Source: Alicyclobacillus_A sp963788285 (GTDB taxonomy: Bacteria > Bacillota > Bacilli > Alicyclobacillales > Alicyclobacillaceae). From it: DNA of 64,000 bases. The DNA is taken from assembly GCA_963788285.1 (NCBI GenBank), contig CAWBGB010000019.1:124001-188000 (forward strand), in the 5' to 3' direction. This document shows, one piece after another, positions 16,795 to 26,550 of this stretch. The notes below the pieces were generated by a model. The model saw only the letters and a list, made by a program, of their open reading frames with translations, did not search any database and was not told where the DNA came from. Both the position numbers and the translations under genes were made by a program. Within the stretch, counting starts at the first letter, position 1. Each line of letters starts with the position of its first letter.

Positions 16795-18081
16795 TTAGAC
16801 CCATCCGCGCCAGCGCATGGCTTCGGCAAACGGCTTGACGCCCATCATGTACGCAGCAAGCCGCGTGGATACTTTATAGCGCTCGGCCGTCTTTAAGACG
16901 TTGTGCACCGAACCGACCATCAAGGATTCCAAGCGTCGATTGACTTCCTCTTCCGTCCAGTACAAGCCTTGGCTGTTCTGAACCCACTCGAAGTAGGAGA
17001 CCGTCACGCCACCGGCATTGGCCAACACGTCTGGTACTACAAGAATATTGCGTTCGGCGAGAATTTCATCGGCCCGCGGTGTGGTGGGTCCATTCGCCGC
17101 TTCCACGATGATGGACGCCTGGATGTCGTTCGCGTTTTTGCTCGTGATCTGGTTCTCTAGCGCCGCCGGAATGAGGACGTCGCATGGTTTCAACAGGAAT
17201 TCCTCCTGTGACAACACATGGCTAAACGCCGGGGTGACCATTCCGAAGGAGTCCCGCTTCTCAAACAACTCGGGAATATTTAAGCCGTTCTCGTCGTATA
17301 TGCCGCCACCAGCGTCGCTGATGCCGACCACTTTCGCACCCAATTCGTGCAGAATCATAGCTACGTTACTGCCTACGTTGCCAAATCCCTGGATAATCAC
17401 GCGCAAATCCTGCACCGACCGATTTTGCGTCGCGGCCGCTTCGCGCATCGCCACGCACACGCCAAGGGCGGTCGCCCGTTCGCGTCCTTGCGATCCGCCG
17501 AGCACAAGCGGCTTTCCTGTAATAAATCCGGGTGAATCGTACTCGCGAATGCGACTGTACTCATCGTACATCCACGCCATGATTTGTGGGTTGGTATACA
17601 CGTCCGGTGCTGGAATGTCCTTGGTTGGACCGACGATTTGGCTGATGGCCCGAACGTAGCCGCGGGCAAGCCGCTCTTGTTCGCCGATAGACATTCCGCG
17701 TGGATCGCAAATAATGCCGCCTTTCGCTCCACCGTAAGGGAGGTTGAAAATGCCGCACTTGATGCTCATCCAGATGGAAAGTGCCTTGACTTCGTCAAGG
17801 GACACGTTCGGATGAAAGCGAATCCCGCCTTTGGTGGGGCCGACGGCATCGTTGTGCTGCGCGCGAAAACCGGTAAACACTTCGACGCGACCGTCGTCCA
17901 TTCGGACCGGGATGCGCACCGTCAGCACGCGAATCGGTTCTTTCAACAGTTCATATACGGCCTCACTGTACCCCAGTCTGTCCAAGGCCAATTTGACGAC
18001 TTGTTGCGTATTTGTCAGCACGTTATCTCCTGGTGCCGGCCTACTTGCACCTGCAGCCAGTCTTTTGCTGACTTGTGTCAT
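16795..18081 (-). CDS. gudB: Glutamate dehydrogenase (GudB/RocG type)
   Basis: A 428-residue Glu/Leu/Phe/Val dehydrogenase that interconverts glutamate and 2-oxoglutarate. The substrate domain contains GPTKGGIRFHPNVSLDEVKA and KCGIFNLPYGGAKGGI with the catalytic Lys; the NAD domain has the Rossmann GFGNVGS. Length and sequence fit the NAD-linked Bacillus catabolic enzymes RocG/GudB. GAGAGGAG lies upstream of the ATG. It is monocistronic, between the Rieske remnant and a divergently transcribed membrane protein gene. Whether it is RocG- or GudB-like cannot be decided here. Confidence 0.93.
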   Translation of the reverse strand: MTQVSKRLAAGASRPAPGDNVLTNTQQVVKLALDRLGYSEAVYELLKEPIRVLTVRIPVRMDDGRVEVFTGFRAQHNDAVGPTKGGIRFHPNVSLDEVKALSIWMSIKCGIFNLPYGGAKGGIICDPRGMSIGEQERLARGYVRAISQIVGPTKDIPAPDVYTNPQIMAWMYDEYSRIREYDSPGFITGKPLVLGGSQGRERATALGVCVAMREAAATQNRSVQDLRVIIQGFGNVGSNVAMILHELGAKVVGISDAGGGIYDENGLNIPELFEKRDSFGMVTPAFSHVLSQEEFLLKPCDVLIPAALENQITSKNANDIQASIIVEAANGPTTPRADEILAERNILVVPDVLANAGGVTVSYFEWVQNSQGLYWTEEEVNRRLESLMVGSVHNVLKTAERYKVSTRLAAYMMGVKPFAEAMRWRGWV

Positions 18082-18187
18082 GTTGTGACGCTCCTCTCAA
18101 CGACATGGGCCTCAGGAACCCATTATGTTTGAGTCTCCGTTTCATAATAAATCAGTCGGGGCAGGATGGAAAGTGTAATTCCACAGA

Positions 18188-19666
18188 ATGCGGGGTGCGG
18201 GGGCTGTGCAGAAAACTATAAAATCTAGGAAAACTACGCTCTGGACTCATTTGCGCATGGCCACGTCGTCCTTTGTGTTTCACTTGTTGATCTCGCTTCT
18301 GGTGTTGGTTTTGGTGTTTCTGCACCCGCCAGCGATGTTCTCAGGCGATACCGACACTGCCCGAAATTACCTGAATACCATTATTTCGTCGCTATCCACC
18401 ATCCTGGCGCTGTGTATCTCCATCATTTTGGTTGCGATTCAGTTGACCGCAAGCAACTACACGCATCGCGTGCTGGACTTCTACATGCGTTTACCCTACA
18501 ACGTGTCCCTGTTTCTTTTCTACCTCGTGACCATTATGCACAGCTTCATTCTGATGGCCGACATCAAAGATCCCGAGCGAGATCCGCTGCCAGCATCGTT
18601 AAACCGGGAAATGAGTGCGGACCTCGTCCTTGTGGTTATCTGTTTCGTCAGCCTGCTCATGTACATGTACGCGGTGGTACAGTTGTTGAAACCGGATAAG
18701 ATTATCTCGCTCGTTCTCCGAGACTATCGGAAGGCGTATGAGCGCGGTAAATTTCAGGCCGCCCTGGAAAATGTGGAACAGGTCTGCGACATCGCCAAGC
18801 GCGCGGCTTCGTTCAGCGACTCTGTCACCGGCATGCGTTGCATGGACGCCATGCTCGTCATTGCAGCCGATTTACCCTTACCTACTGGGTTGGACGATCC
18901 GCTCCTCGGCATCCACCAGAACCTCGTGGACCAATGGGTCGAAATCATCGGCGTCGCCGTCAAGGAGAAGGAGACCGGGGTGATTTACGCCGTGCTCGAT
19001 GGTTTGCAGGTGCAAGGCGAGAATTACGTGCGTCAGGGCGCTTGGCAAGCTGCAGAGTTGGTCATCCGAGCCTATCGGCATTTGACGTTCAGCGACTTCC
19101 TTGCCGACGGACAGGTGTTTTACGCGGACAAGGTGGCAGACCGGCTCTACTACCTCGCACACTGTGCAGCAAAGCAGGGCTATAGAGGGGAAACGTTCTC
19201 GGTACGCACGTGGGACGTGATTCGGATGATTGGCGAGAACACCTTTGTGGAACACCCGTCTTCCACGTCGAGTTTGACGGACGGATTCCTTATGTCCACC
19301 AAGTTCTGCGAGACGCTGTGTATGATGAAGGATGTAAAGGAGCGAGCGAAAGGACTGGTTCTTTACTTTCAACTGTGGAAGGCGTTTGTTGTCGCAGCGG
19401 TGCGTCGTGACGTAGCACGTTGGGCCCTCTGGTGGGACGAAAGCATGATGGACACAGGGGTGCGTGAGCAAGGGCGACAGCTGGCACTGTTAATCGCACT
19501 GCATGAGGACAAGCAGGCGGCGAAGGACACGCTGTGTCACATCTGGAAGGTCTCCCTGGGCGACATCGATTTTGCACGGGCTCAAGCTTTGGCCGAACAC
19601 CACGCGGTCGCTCTGTTCGACGGATGGCCGTGGGACGCTGTGATGCAGCGAGTGAAGGAAAGGTAG
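18188..19666 (+). CDS. DUF2254-like membrane protein
   Basis: A 492-residue protein with about four transmembrane helices in the first 170 residues (around 28-47, 64-90, 108-128 and 143-165) and a long cytoplasmic helical domain behind. The second helix and what follows, STILALCISIILVAIQLTAS then NYTHRVLDFYMR, resemble the DUF2254 signature. No function is established for that family. The start is uncertain: ATG 18188 has no good ribosome site, and GTG 18206 is possible. It is a single gene, convergent with rqcH. Confidence 0.65.
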   Translation: MRGAGAVQKTIKSRKTTLWTHLRMATSSFVFHLLISLLVLVLVFLHPPAMFSGDTDTARNYLNTIISSLSTILALCISIILVAIQLTASNYTHRVLDFYMRLPYNVSLFLFYLVTIMHSFILMADIKDPERDPLPASLNREMSADLVLVVICFVSLLMYMYAVVQLLKPDKIISLVLRDYRKAYERGKFQAALENVEQVCDIAKRAASFSDSVTGMRCMDAMLVIAADLPLPTGLDDPLLGIHQNLVDQWVEIIGVAVKEKETGVIYAVLDGLQVQGENYVRQGAWQAAELVIRAYRHLTFSDFLADGQVFYADKVADRLYYLAHCAAKQGYRGETFSVRTWDVIRMIGENTFVEHPSSTSSLTDGFLMSTKFCETLCMMKDVKERAKGLVLYFQLWKAFVVAAVRRDVARWALWWDESMMDTGVREQGRQLALLIALHEDKQAAKDTLCHIWKVSLGDIDFARAQALAEHHAVALFDGWPWDAVMQRVKER

Positions 19667-19703
19667 CGTCTCATCCAACGAGTAGGTTCGTTGTATCGGA
19701 ACT

Positions 19704-19721
19704 AGGGAGCATGCGCTCCCT
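19704..19721. terminator. Short hairpin between convergent genes
   Basis: AGGGAGC (19704-19710) and GCTCCCT (19715-19721) with loop ATGC, in the 79-base gap between the DUF2254-like gene and rqcH. No clear T-run, so terminator function is only likely from position. Confidence 0.35.
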
Positions 19722-19745
19722 TCGTCTCCTTCAAGACATCGCACA

Positions 19746-21518
19746 TCACTTCTTCCGCCGCAAAATCTCCTGCACGTGGCCGCGCTCCGGCGTGACGTAT
19801 AGGGTCTTTTGATTTTCGTAGAGCACGTGGCCCGGCCGCGCACCGTTCGGTTTCCAAACATGTCGGATCTGTGTGAAGTCCACAGGCACGTTCGCTGAGT
19901 TCCTGCCTTTGCTAAAGTAGGCAGCGAGCAACGCCGCTTCTTCCAACGTACGCTCTGGCACCTCTCTCCCTCGGTTTGCCGTAATCACCACATGACTTCC
20001 GGGCATGTCCTTCACGTGCAACCAAATGTCAAACGGCTGGCTGGACTTCAACGTCAATCTGTCGTTCTGGGCGTTGTTGCGCCCGACGCGTATGGTGTAC
20101 CCATCGGAACTCTCGTAGATGTCGGGCGTCCCCGTTCCACCACCTCGTTTTTGCTGATGATCTTTCCGCTTCTTCGTGGCTTTGGGTTGAAGGAAACCTT
20201 CTTTTTCCAATTCGTCTCGCAGTGCCTGCAACTGATCCGCGTTGGCGTCCTGCAGATATACGAGGATGTTTTCTAGATATTGAATATCTTGCTCGATTTG
20301 CTCGAGCTCTTGCTCGAGGAGCGGAAGCGCGCGCTTCTTCTTGCTGGCCAAACGGAAGTAGCGCTGGGCGTTCTGAGTAGCCGACAAGGCGGGGTCCAGC
20401 GGAATCGTTAGCGGCTTCTCATCGTCATAGAAGTTTGGCAGTGTCACTTCCGTGGCGCCTTTTTGCACCAGGTGTGGATAGGCGGTCAACAGTTCCCCCT
20501 GAATGCGGTACTGATCAAAGTCTTGACTTTCCGCTTGTTGTTCTTGCATTTTTTGGCGCTTGCCACGCAGTCGGTCGAGGTGAGCCAGCACGGCGCCTTC
20601 CAGGTCACGGGACAGGTTTGACATGTGGACTCTACCTACAGCTTCGGCGTACACCAACTGTAGCGCCTCGCTCAGCGATTCGACGGCACGGTAAGAGGGA
20701 TAGCTGTGCAACTCATACGGAGCCGCCTCGGCTGGGATTCCCAATTCATCGAGTCCAATACTCGGATGTTCCGTCCCTTGCAGCACCCCGTCCACCAAGT
20801 TTCGCAGTTCACGAACCACCGCGTCTGCGCGTGCCGGCACACCTCCTTCCGTACAGCCGGCCCGGTACAGAATTTCTCGGGCGGCCGTCGGTCCAATGCC
20901 GGCGACCAAGCCGCACATAGCGAGGTTCTTTCGTTTGTCGGACTTCTCGGATAGGTCGAGTGCCTCAACGTCTTCCACCGTCACATCCAGGTATGATTTT
21001 TTGTTCTGAGGCGGCGCAGGTTGATAGGGGAGGCCTGGTAGCACCTGACGTACACGGGACATGTCGCGTGTGACATGAACAATGCTGTCCACAATCCGCT
21101 CGGGTTGGCCAGCCTCGTTCGCCGTCGTGAGAATCAGATTGCTGTGCTTGCCCATGACTTCAAGGATGAGTACGTGGTGCACCGTGTCGCCAATGTCGTC
21201 CAGGGACTCAAATACGAATTCCAAGACTCTGTCCCACCCCTGTTGCCTCACTTCCAGTAGTCGCCCGGACTCCAGCCGCTTTCGCAACAACATGCAAAAC
21301 ATCGGCGGTTCTTCTGGATTCTTCGGCCGTTCCCCAGTGAACAAATAAGCTCGGGCAAACGTTTTGTGCGCTGATAACAGAAGGCGATGAGTGGATTCCC
21401 GCGTCCGCAGTGTGAAGATCAAGTCTCGTTCACTGGGTTGGTGAATTTTATCGACGCGCGCCAGTTTGAGGCGGCGATTCAAGTCCATGCACAAGGCACG
21501 AAGGGTCAACGCGTCCAT
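19746..21518 (-). CDS. rqcH: RqcH (Rqc2/NEMF homologue, NFACT family)
   Basis: A 590-residue NFACT protein that binds stalled 50S-peptidyl-tRNA complexes and recruits tRNA-Ala to add alanine tails. NFACT-N holds the essential Asp-Arg pair at residues 96-97 (QQGWDRVLEF) and ILEVMGKHSNLIL. HhH and coiled-coil regions span about 170-430, and the C-terminal NFACT-R domain has GYTIRVGRNNAQND, IWLHVKDMPGSHVVI and FTQIRHVWKPNGARPG. Older annotations call it a fibronectin-binding protein. It matches B. subtilis yloA in position, divergent from the P-type ATPase gene as an Alicyclobacillus-type arrangement may allow. Confidence 0.93.
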   Translation of the reverse strand: MDALTLRALCMDLNRRLKLARVDKIHQPSERDLIFTLRTRESTHRLLLSAHKTFARAYLFTGERPKNPEEPPMFCMLLRKRLESGRLLEVRQQGWDRVLEFVFESLDDIGDTVHHVLILEVMGKHSNLILTTANEAGQPERIVDSIVHVTRDMSRVRQVLPGLPYQPAPPQNKKSYLDVTVEDVEALDLSEKSDKRKNLAMCGLVAGIGPTAAREILYRAGCTEGGVPARADAVVRELRNLVDGVLQGTEHPSIGLDELGIPAEAAPYELHSYPSYRAVESLSEALQLVYAEAVGRVHMSNLSRDLEGAVLAHLDRLRGKRQKMQEQQAESQDFDQYRIQGELLTAYPHLVQKGATEVTLPNFYDDEKPLTIPLDPALSATQNAQRYFRLASKKKRALPLLEQELEQIEQDIQYLENILVYLQDANADQLQALRDELEKEGFLQPKATKKRKDHQQKRGGGTGTPDIYESSDGYTIRVGRNNAQNDRLTLKSSQPFDIWLHVKDMPGSHVVITANRGREVPERTLEEAALLAAYFSKGRNSANVPVDFTQIRHVWKPNGARPGHVLYENQKTLYVTPERGHVQEILRRKK

Positions 21519-21639
21519 CCAATGTCACTCTTTCCAATCAGGTTTTTGACGTGGACAAGGCACCAAGCGTACCTCTTCCACTGATCTGCCTCCTACTTTA
21601 CCAGATGTTTGGTCCCGGATCGTCGCTCTCGCGCCGAGC

Positions 21640-24420
21640 ATGACTGAGTTGGACATCTTTGCCCCAGTACAAGCATACAGATTACGAGACACGATTCACG
21701 AAGGGGTGGCTCCAGTGGGGAGTAACTGGCATTCGCTGACTGCGAAGGACTGCCTCGGTCTGCTCGAATCCCAGCCAGCCGGGCTGACCGAAAGCCACGT
21801 TGAGGAACGGCGACAGAAGTATGGGGCGAACCAACTGGTCGAGGGAGAGAAGATGTCGCTGTTGACCATCTTCTTTAACCAGTTCCGCGATTTTATGATC
21901 ATTGTCTTGCTCGCAGCGACGCTGATTTCCGGTATACTCGGCGAGTACACGGATGCAATAACGATTATTGCAATCATTGTGCTGAACGGTATTCTCGGTT
22001 TCATTCAGGAAGTCAAGGCCGAGCGTTCACTCGCTGCGCTCAAGGAATTGACCGCTCCCATGGCGCGCATACGCCGCAATGGGGAAGTTGTGACTATTCC
22101 AGCCAAAGAGCTTGTCCCGGGCGATATCGTTTTACTGGAAGGCGGTGACCGAGTGCCGGCTGATGGGCGTGTTTTGACGTCCACGGGCTTGGATGTGGAA
22201 GAGTCGTCGCTGACGGGTGAATCCGTGCCGGTTACCAAACAGGCAAATATCGTTGTGGATCCCGTGTCGCCGATTGGAGACCGGATGAACATGGTGTACA
22301 TGGGGACGCTGGTGACGCGCGGCAAGGCCGAAGTACTCGTCACCGAAACTGGAATGAACACGGAAATGGGGAAGATTGCTGGACTCATGCAGCAGTCGCA
22401 GGAGTCGCTGACGCCGCTACAGCGCCGCTTGGATCAATTGGGCAAGGTGTTAGTTTGGGTTGCACTGGGAATCACCGTCCTCGTGGTCATGACGGGCGTC
22501 ATGCATGGCCACAAGTTGTACGAGATGTTCTTGGCGGGCGTCAGCCTCGCGGTTGCGGCCATTCCAGAAGGACTGCCTGCTATTGTCACGATTGCCTTGG
22601 CTCTTGGTGTCCAGCGTATGATTAAACGCAACGCCATTGTACGCAAGCTTCCGTCTGTCGAGACGTTGGGATGCGCGACGGTGGTGTGCTCCGACAAGAC
22701 CGGGACGCTGACGCAAAACCGCATGACCGTGCAACGCGTGTGGGCCAGCGGTGAATGGTTTCGCGTGACAGGTTCTGGTTACCATCCCGCGGGCGAATTC
22801 CTCTACGAGGACCGATCTATCCAGGCGTTGCGCAGACCCGCACTCAAGTGGCTTGTCGAGGTAGCGGCCACGTGTAACAACGCGATGATGAAGTTGCAGG
22901 CGACCGAGGATGGCGAACAGTGGCAGTGCGACGGGGACCCCACCGAAGGCGCGCTGCTGGTCATGGCCAAAAAGGGGGGATTTGATGATCCGGATGGAAC
23001 GTACATCCGCATCGATGAACTGCCGTTCGATTCGGATAGGAAGCTGATGTCCGTCCTGGTCAAACGGGATGCAGACGTCTATCTGTTGACCAAGGGCGCT
23101 CCCGACGTACTACTCGACCGGTGCACAAAAATTCTTTCTGGCGAACGTGAAGAACAGATGTCTTCGGGGCTTCGTAAACAGGCGCTGGCGGCCAACCAAC
23201 AGATGGCTGGCAACGCCCTGCGAAACCTGGGGTTTGCCTACCGTAAGTTCCGCAGCATCGAAGCAGCCAAAGTGGAAAAGGATCCGGAGTCGAACCTCGT
23301 ATTTGTCGGGATGTGCGGCATGATGGACCCACCGCGCGAGGAAGTGTACGACGCCATTCGCAAATGCCACACGGCTGGCATACGCACCGTGATGATCACG
23401 GGCGACCACCAGGAGACGGCAACTGCGATTGCTCGGCAACTGAACATTCTCCCCCCAGGTGGATTGGTCCTCTCTGGAATGGAGTTGGATGCGATGGACG
23501 ATGACGTGTTGCGCCACAAGGTGGAAGACACGTACGTTTATGCCCGGGTGTCGCCTGAGCACAAGTTAAGAATTGTCAAGGCGCTGCAGGCCAATGGGGA
23601 GATTGTGGCCATGACAGGTGACGGGGTCAACGACGCCCCGGCCATCAAACAGGCGGACATCGGTATCGCTATGGGGATGTCCGGAACGGACGTCGCCAAG
23701 GAAGCGTCGGCGTTGGTTTTGTCGGACGACAACTTCACCACGATTGTGGCTGCCGTCGAAGAAGGGCGTGGCATCTACGACAATATCAAAAAGTTTATCC
23801 GCTACTTGCTTGCGAGCAACGTCGGCGAGATTGTCACGATGTTTGCCGCCATGCTTGCCGGTTTGCCCCTTCCTTTGTTGCCGATACAGATTCTGTGGGT
23901 GAATCTTGTGACGGACGGATTGCCAGCCATCGCGCTCGGGGTGGATCCCGCGGAGAAAGAAATCATGGATCGGCCACCGCGTGACGTCAGGGAAGGCATC
24001 TTCGCACACGGTCTCAGTATCAAAATTCTCAGTCGCGGACTACTGATTGGTCTTGTGACATTGGCGGTGTTCTACTGGTCGTGGAAGGCGACTGGCGATG
24101 TCGCTAGCGCACGGACGATGGCTTACAGCACGCTGACTATGTCGCAGTTCATTCTCGTGTTCGATTGCCGCAGCGTCGAAGGGGGTATCTTGAAACGCAA
24201 CATGTTCGAAAACGTGTGGCTACTCTTGGCTGTGGCTTCCTCCTTGGCATTGTTCCTACTGACGATATACGTGCCTGCAATGGCCACTGTGTTTCAGACT
24301 GTGCGACTAGGTCTGCGGGAGTGGTTGATTGTCGTCGTAGCTGCTGCTGTGCCAACATTTGCTCTGTCGCTGCGACGCGTTGGCAGAAAGGCTCTGAAAG
24401 CGAAAGTGGCCACTCGCTAA
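21640..24420 (+). CDS. P2A-type Ca2+-transporting ATPase (YloB type)
   Basis: A 926-residue P-type ATPase, most like SERCA-type Ca2+ pumps and B. subtilis YloB. It has the actuator SSLTGESVPVTKQ, the ion-site PEGLPAIVT in helix M4, the phosphorylation site DKTGTLTQNRMT at Asp352, and the hinge TGDGVNDAPAIKQADIGIAM. About ten membrane helices are evident. Homology to YloB begins near the GTG at 21715 (SNWHSLTAKD), which has GAAGGGGTGG upstream; the 25 residues from ATG 21640 lack a ribosome site and may not be translated. A strong terminator follows. Confidence 0.92.
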   Translation: MTELDIFAPVQAYRLRDTIHEGVAPVGSNWHSLTAKDCLGLLESQPAGLTESHVEERRQKYGANQLVEGEKMSLLTIFFNQFRDFMIIVLLAATLISGILGEYTDAITIIAIIVLNGILGFIQEVKAERSLAALKELTAPMARIRRNGEVVTIPAKELVPGDIVLLEGGDRVPADGRVLTSTGLDVEESSLTGESVPVTKQANIVVDPVSPIGDRMNMVYMGTLVTRGKAEVLVTETGMNTEMGKIAGLMQQSQESLTPLQRRLDQLGKVLVWVALGITVLVVMTGVMHGHKLYEMFLAGVSLAVAAIPEGLPAIVTIALALGVQRMIKRNAIVRKLPSVETLGCATVVCSDKTGTLTQNRMTVQRVWASGEWFRVTGSGYHPAGEFLYEDRSIQALRRPALKWLVEVAATCNNAMMKLQATEDGEQWQCDGDPTEGALLVMAKKGGFDDPDGTYIRIDELPFDSDRKLMSVLVKRDADVYLLTKGAPDVLLDRCTKILSGEREEQMSSGLRKQALAANQQMAGNALRNLGFAYRKFRSIEAAKVEKDPESNLVFVGMCGMMDPPREEVYDAIRKCHTAGIRTVMITGDHQETATAIARQLNILPPGGLVLSGMELDAMDDDVLRHKVEDTYVYARVSPEHKLRIVKALQANGEIVAMTGDGVNDAPAIKQADIGIAMGMSGTDVAKEASALVLSDDNFTTIVAAVEEGRGIYDNIKKFIRYLLASNVGEIVTMFAAMLAGLPLPLLPIQILWVNLVTDGLPAIALGVDPAEKEIMDRPPRDVREGIFAHGLSIKILSRGLLIGLVTLAVFYWSWKATGDVASARTMAYSTLTMSQFILVFDCRSVEGGILKRNMFENVWLLLAVASSLALFLLTIYVPAMATVFQTVRLGLREWLIVVVAAAVPTFALSLRRVGRKALKAKVATR

Positions 24421-24443
24421 TCCTCACGTACGTTTTGGCGTTC

Positions 24444-24490
24444 GGGGTTGTCTGCACAGGAATCGCATTCCTTTGCAGACAGCCCCTTTT
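24444..24490 (+). terminator. Terminator after the Ca-ATPase gene
   Basis: GGGGTTGTCTGC (24444-24455) with GCAGACAGCCCC (24475-24486), one G-T pair, followed by TTTT. Confidence 0.88.
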
Positions 24491-24551
24491 CTGCTATCAA
24501 TGCGAGGAATTCCCTGAAAATCGAATCTAGGGCGAGCAAGGACGAGATAAC

Positions 24552-24581
24552 TTGTATCCTCGGCCGCGTGTAGAGTAGAAT
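24552..24581 (+). promoter_or_regulatory. Candidate promoter of yicC
   Basis: TTGTAT (24552) and TAGAAT (24576) are 18 bases apart, 25 bases before the yicC start codon. Confidence 0.4.
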
Positions 24582-24606
24582 AGGATCACGTTTAGGAGGC
24601 ACGTCG

Positions 24607-25488
24607 ATGGCGTTGTGCAGTATGACAGGATTTGGACAGGCTGTCGTAGAACGGGAGTCACACCGTGTGAAGGTCGAAATCCGCAGTGTCAACCACCGGT
24701 TTGCGGAGTTTAACATACGCGCACCGCGCGATTTGGTGTCTGTGGAGGAAGAGATCAGGGCGTATTTGTCGACACGCCTCGCGCGGGGGAGATCCGATGT
24801 CTTTGTGTCCATTGAGGAAGTTACAGCGCGGCCGTACCACGTCCAGGTAGACTGGGGACTCTTTGACGCGTTGTGTCGCGTTGAGCGCGAAGCGGCAGCG
24901 AGGAGCGGACAGGTTGCGCCAGATTCCGTCTCCTGGACGACGTGGCTGACGTATCCGAATGTCTTGCAAGTGCGATCCGCGGAAACGGAGATGGAACCGT
25001 TGCGCCAAGCAGTTATGGCAGCAGTGAAACAGGCGTGTGACGCGCTCGTGGCCATGCGTCAGCGTGAGGGTGCGCGGTTGAAACAAGACCTGCAGACAAA
25101 ACTGTCGGAGTTGAACAGGGTTGTCGGCGGGATGTTCAACGTTTCTGGAGAGGTGAACCAGCAGTTACGCGACAAATTGCAACAGCGCCTTGCTGAATGG
25201 GTGCCGCAAGTGGACGAACAACGGTTGCTGATGGAGGTTAGCCTCTTGGCCGAGCGGAGTTCGGTCGACGAAGAACTGGTTCGTTTACGAAGCCATATCG
25301 ACGAGTTTCAAGCGTCACTGGGCGAAGGCAGCCCAGTCGGTAGGCGGCTCGACTTTATTGTTCAGGAGATGCACCGCGAAGTGAACACCATCGGGAGCAA
25401 GTCGTCCGATATCCGCATGTCGAAGGCGGTCGTGAACGCCAAGACGATTGTCGAAAAACTGCGGGAGCAGGTACAGAACATTGAGTAG
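24607..25488 (+). CDS. yicC: YicC/YloC family endoribonuclease
   Basis: A 293-residue protein beginning MALCSMTGFGQAVVERESHR, the family signature, with SVNHRFAEFNIRAPRD, then a helical middle and the conserved end RRLDFIVQEMHREVNTIGSK and KAVVNAKTIVEKLREQVQNIE. E. coli YicC and B. subtilis YloC act as endoribonucleases. AGGAGG lies seven bases upstream of the ATG. It opens the yicC-remA-gmk-rpoZ string. Confidence 0.93.
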   Translation: MALCSMTGFGQAVVERESHRVKVEIRSVNHRFAEFNIRAPRDLVSVEEEIRAYLSTRLARGRSDVFVSIEEVTARPYHVQVDWGLFDALCRVEREAAARSGQVAPDSVSWTTWLTYPNVLQVRSAETEMEPLRQAVMAAVKQACDALVAMRQREGARLKQDLQTKLSELNRVVGGMFNVSGEVNQQLRDKLQQRLAEWVPQVDEQRLLMEVSLLAERSSVDEELVRLRSHIDEFQASLGEGSPVGRRLDFIVQEMHREVNTIGSKSSDIRMSKAVVNAKTIVEKLREQVQNIE

Positions 25489-25557
25489 CCATCTGAACAT
25501 GATTCAATCACGCAGTGGACGGTGCATGTCGCCGTTTACGAAAAGGGGAGCTTCGCG

Positions 25558-25824
25558 GTGAGTATCAAACTGATTAACATTGGGTTTGGAAACATCGTCT
25601 CGGCCAACCGTATCATTTCGATTGTCAGCCCCGAATCTGCACCTATCAAACGAATTATTCAGGAAGCGCGCGACCGGGGCATGCTGATTGACGCCACGTA
25701 TGGGCGCCGGACGCGAGCGGTGATTATTACGGACAGTGACCACGTGATTCTCTCAGCCGTGCAACCGGAGACCGTGGCACATCGCTTAACCGCGAAAGAC
25801 CAAATCCTTGACGACGAGGAATGA
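25558..25824 (+). CDS. remA: Extracellular matrix regulator RemA (DUF370)
   Basis: An 88-residue DNA-binding protein of the RemA/YlzA family. The near-invariant blocks are present: LINIGFGNIVSANRI, IVSPESAPIKRIIQEARDRG, LIDATYGRRTRAVIITDSDH and ILSAVQPETVAHRL. In B. subtilis RemA activates biofilm-matrix and osmoprotection genes; in other Firmicutes it is widely conserved between yicC and gmk, as here. GTG at 25558 has AGGGGAG seven bases upstream. Confidence 0.95.
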   Translation: MSIKLINIGFGNIVSANRIISIVSPESAPIKRIIQEARDRGMLIDATYGRRTRAVIITDSDHVILSAVQPETVAHRLTAKDQILDDEE

Positions 25825-25830
25825 TACAAA

Positions 25831-26436
25831 ATGCCGAACAATCATTCAGGGATCCTATTTGTGTTGAGTGGGCCATCCGGAGCCGGAAAAGGTACAGTAT
25901 GCAAGGCATTGATGGAACGGATGCCGGACATGTGCCTTTCGGTGTCCGTGACTACTCGTTCGCCTCGTCCCGGAGAACAACATGGCGTCAATTATTTTTT
26001 TCACACCAGGGAACAGTTCGAAGAGATGATTCGCAACGACGAGTTGCTGGAATGGGCCCAGGTGTTTGATAATTATTATGGAACGCCGCGAAGTTTCGTG
26101 GAGAGTAAACTCGCGGAAGGCTATGATGTACTCCTGGAGATAGACATCCAGGGAGCGATGCAAGTCAAGCAGACGTACCCGGAAGGGGTGTTCATTTTTC
26201 TCATCCCTCCGTCAGCCACCGAGTTGGAAGCACGCATTTTGGGCCGTGGGACAGAGACCGACGAATCCTTCCGCATGCGCTTTGGGGCGGCGCGGCACGA
26301 ACTGCAAATGATGAAAGAGTACAACTATGTCGTCGTCAACGATGTGGTTGACGCCGCGTGTCAACGCATCGCGTCCATTATCACGGCGGAGCACTGCAGT
26401 GTATCTCGGAATTTGTATTTGCTCTCTGAATGGTAA
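25831..26436 (+). CDS. gmk: Guanylate kinase
   Basis: A 201-residue nucleoside monophosphate kinase that phosphorylates GMP. P-loop GPSGAGKGTV (residues 14-23), GMP-binding SVSVTTRSPRPGEQHGVNYFF, WAQVFDNYYGTP and the EIDIQGAMQVKQTYPEG block are complete. It starts six bases after remA. Confidence 0.96.
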   Translation: MPNNHSGILFVLSGPSGAGKGTVCKALMERMPDMCLSVSVTTRSPRPGEQHGVNYFFHTREQFEEMIRNDELLEWAQVFDNYYGTPRSFVESKLAEGYDVLLEIDIQGAMQVKQTYPEGVFIFLIPPSATELEARILGRGTETDESFRMRFGAARHELQMMKEYNYVVVNDVVDAACQRIASIITAEHCSVSRNLYLLSEW

Positions 26437-26550
26437 GAATGAAGTAGTACACCAAGCGGTGGTACATCGCTCTCGCAAAGACCACTGTGTGAATTCGACC
26501 GGATGGATGCTTCTGGATTGAAGCGATTTCGAAAGGAGCCGATGCGATTT

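Noticed and set aside
19746..21518. Fibronectin-binding adhesin
   Set aside because: The NFACT domain order and Asp-Arg pair identify RqcH; the adhesin name is historical.
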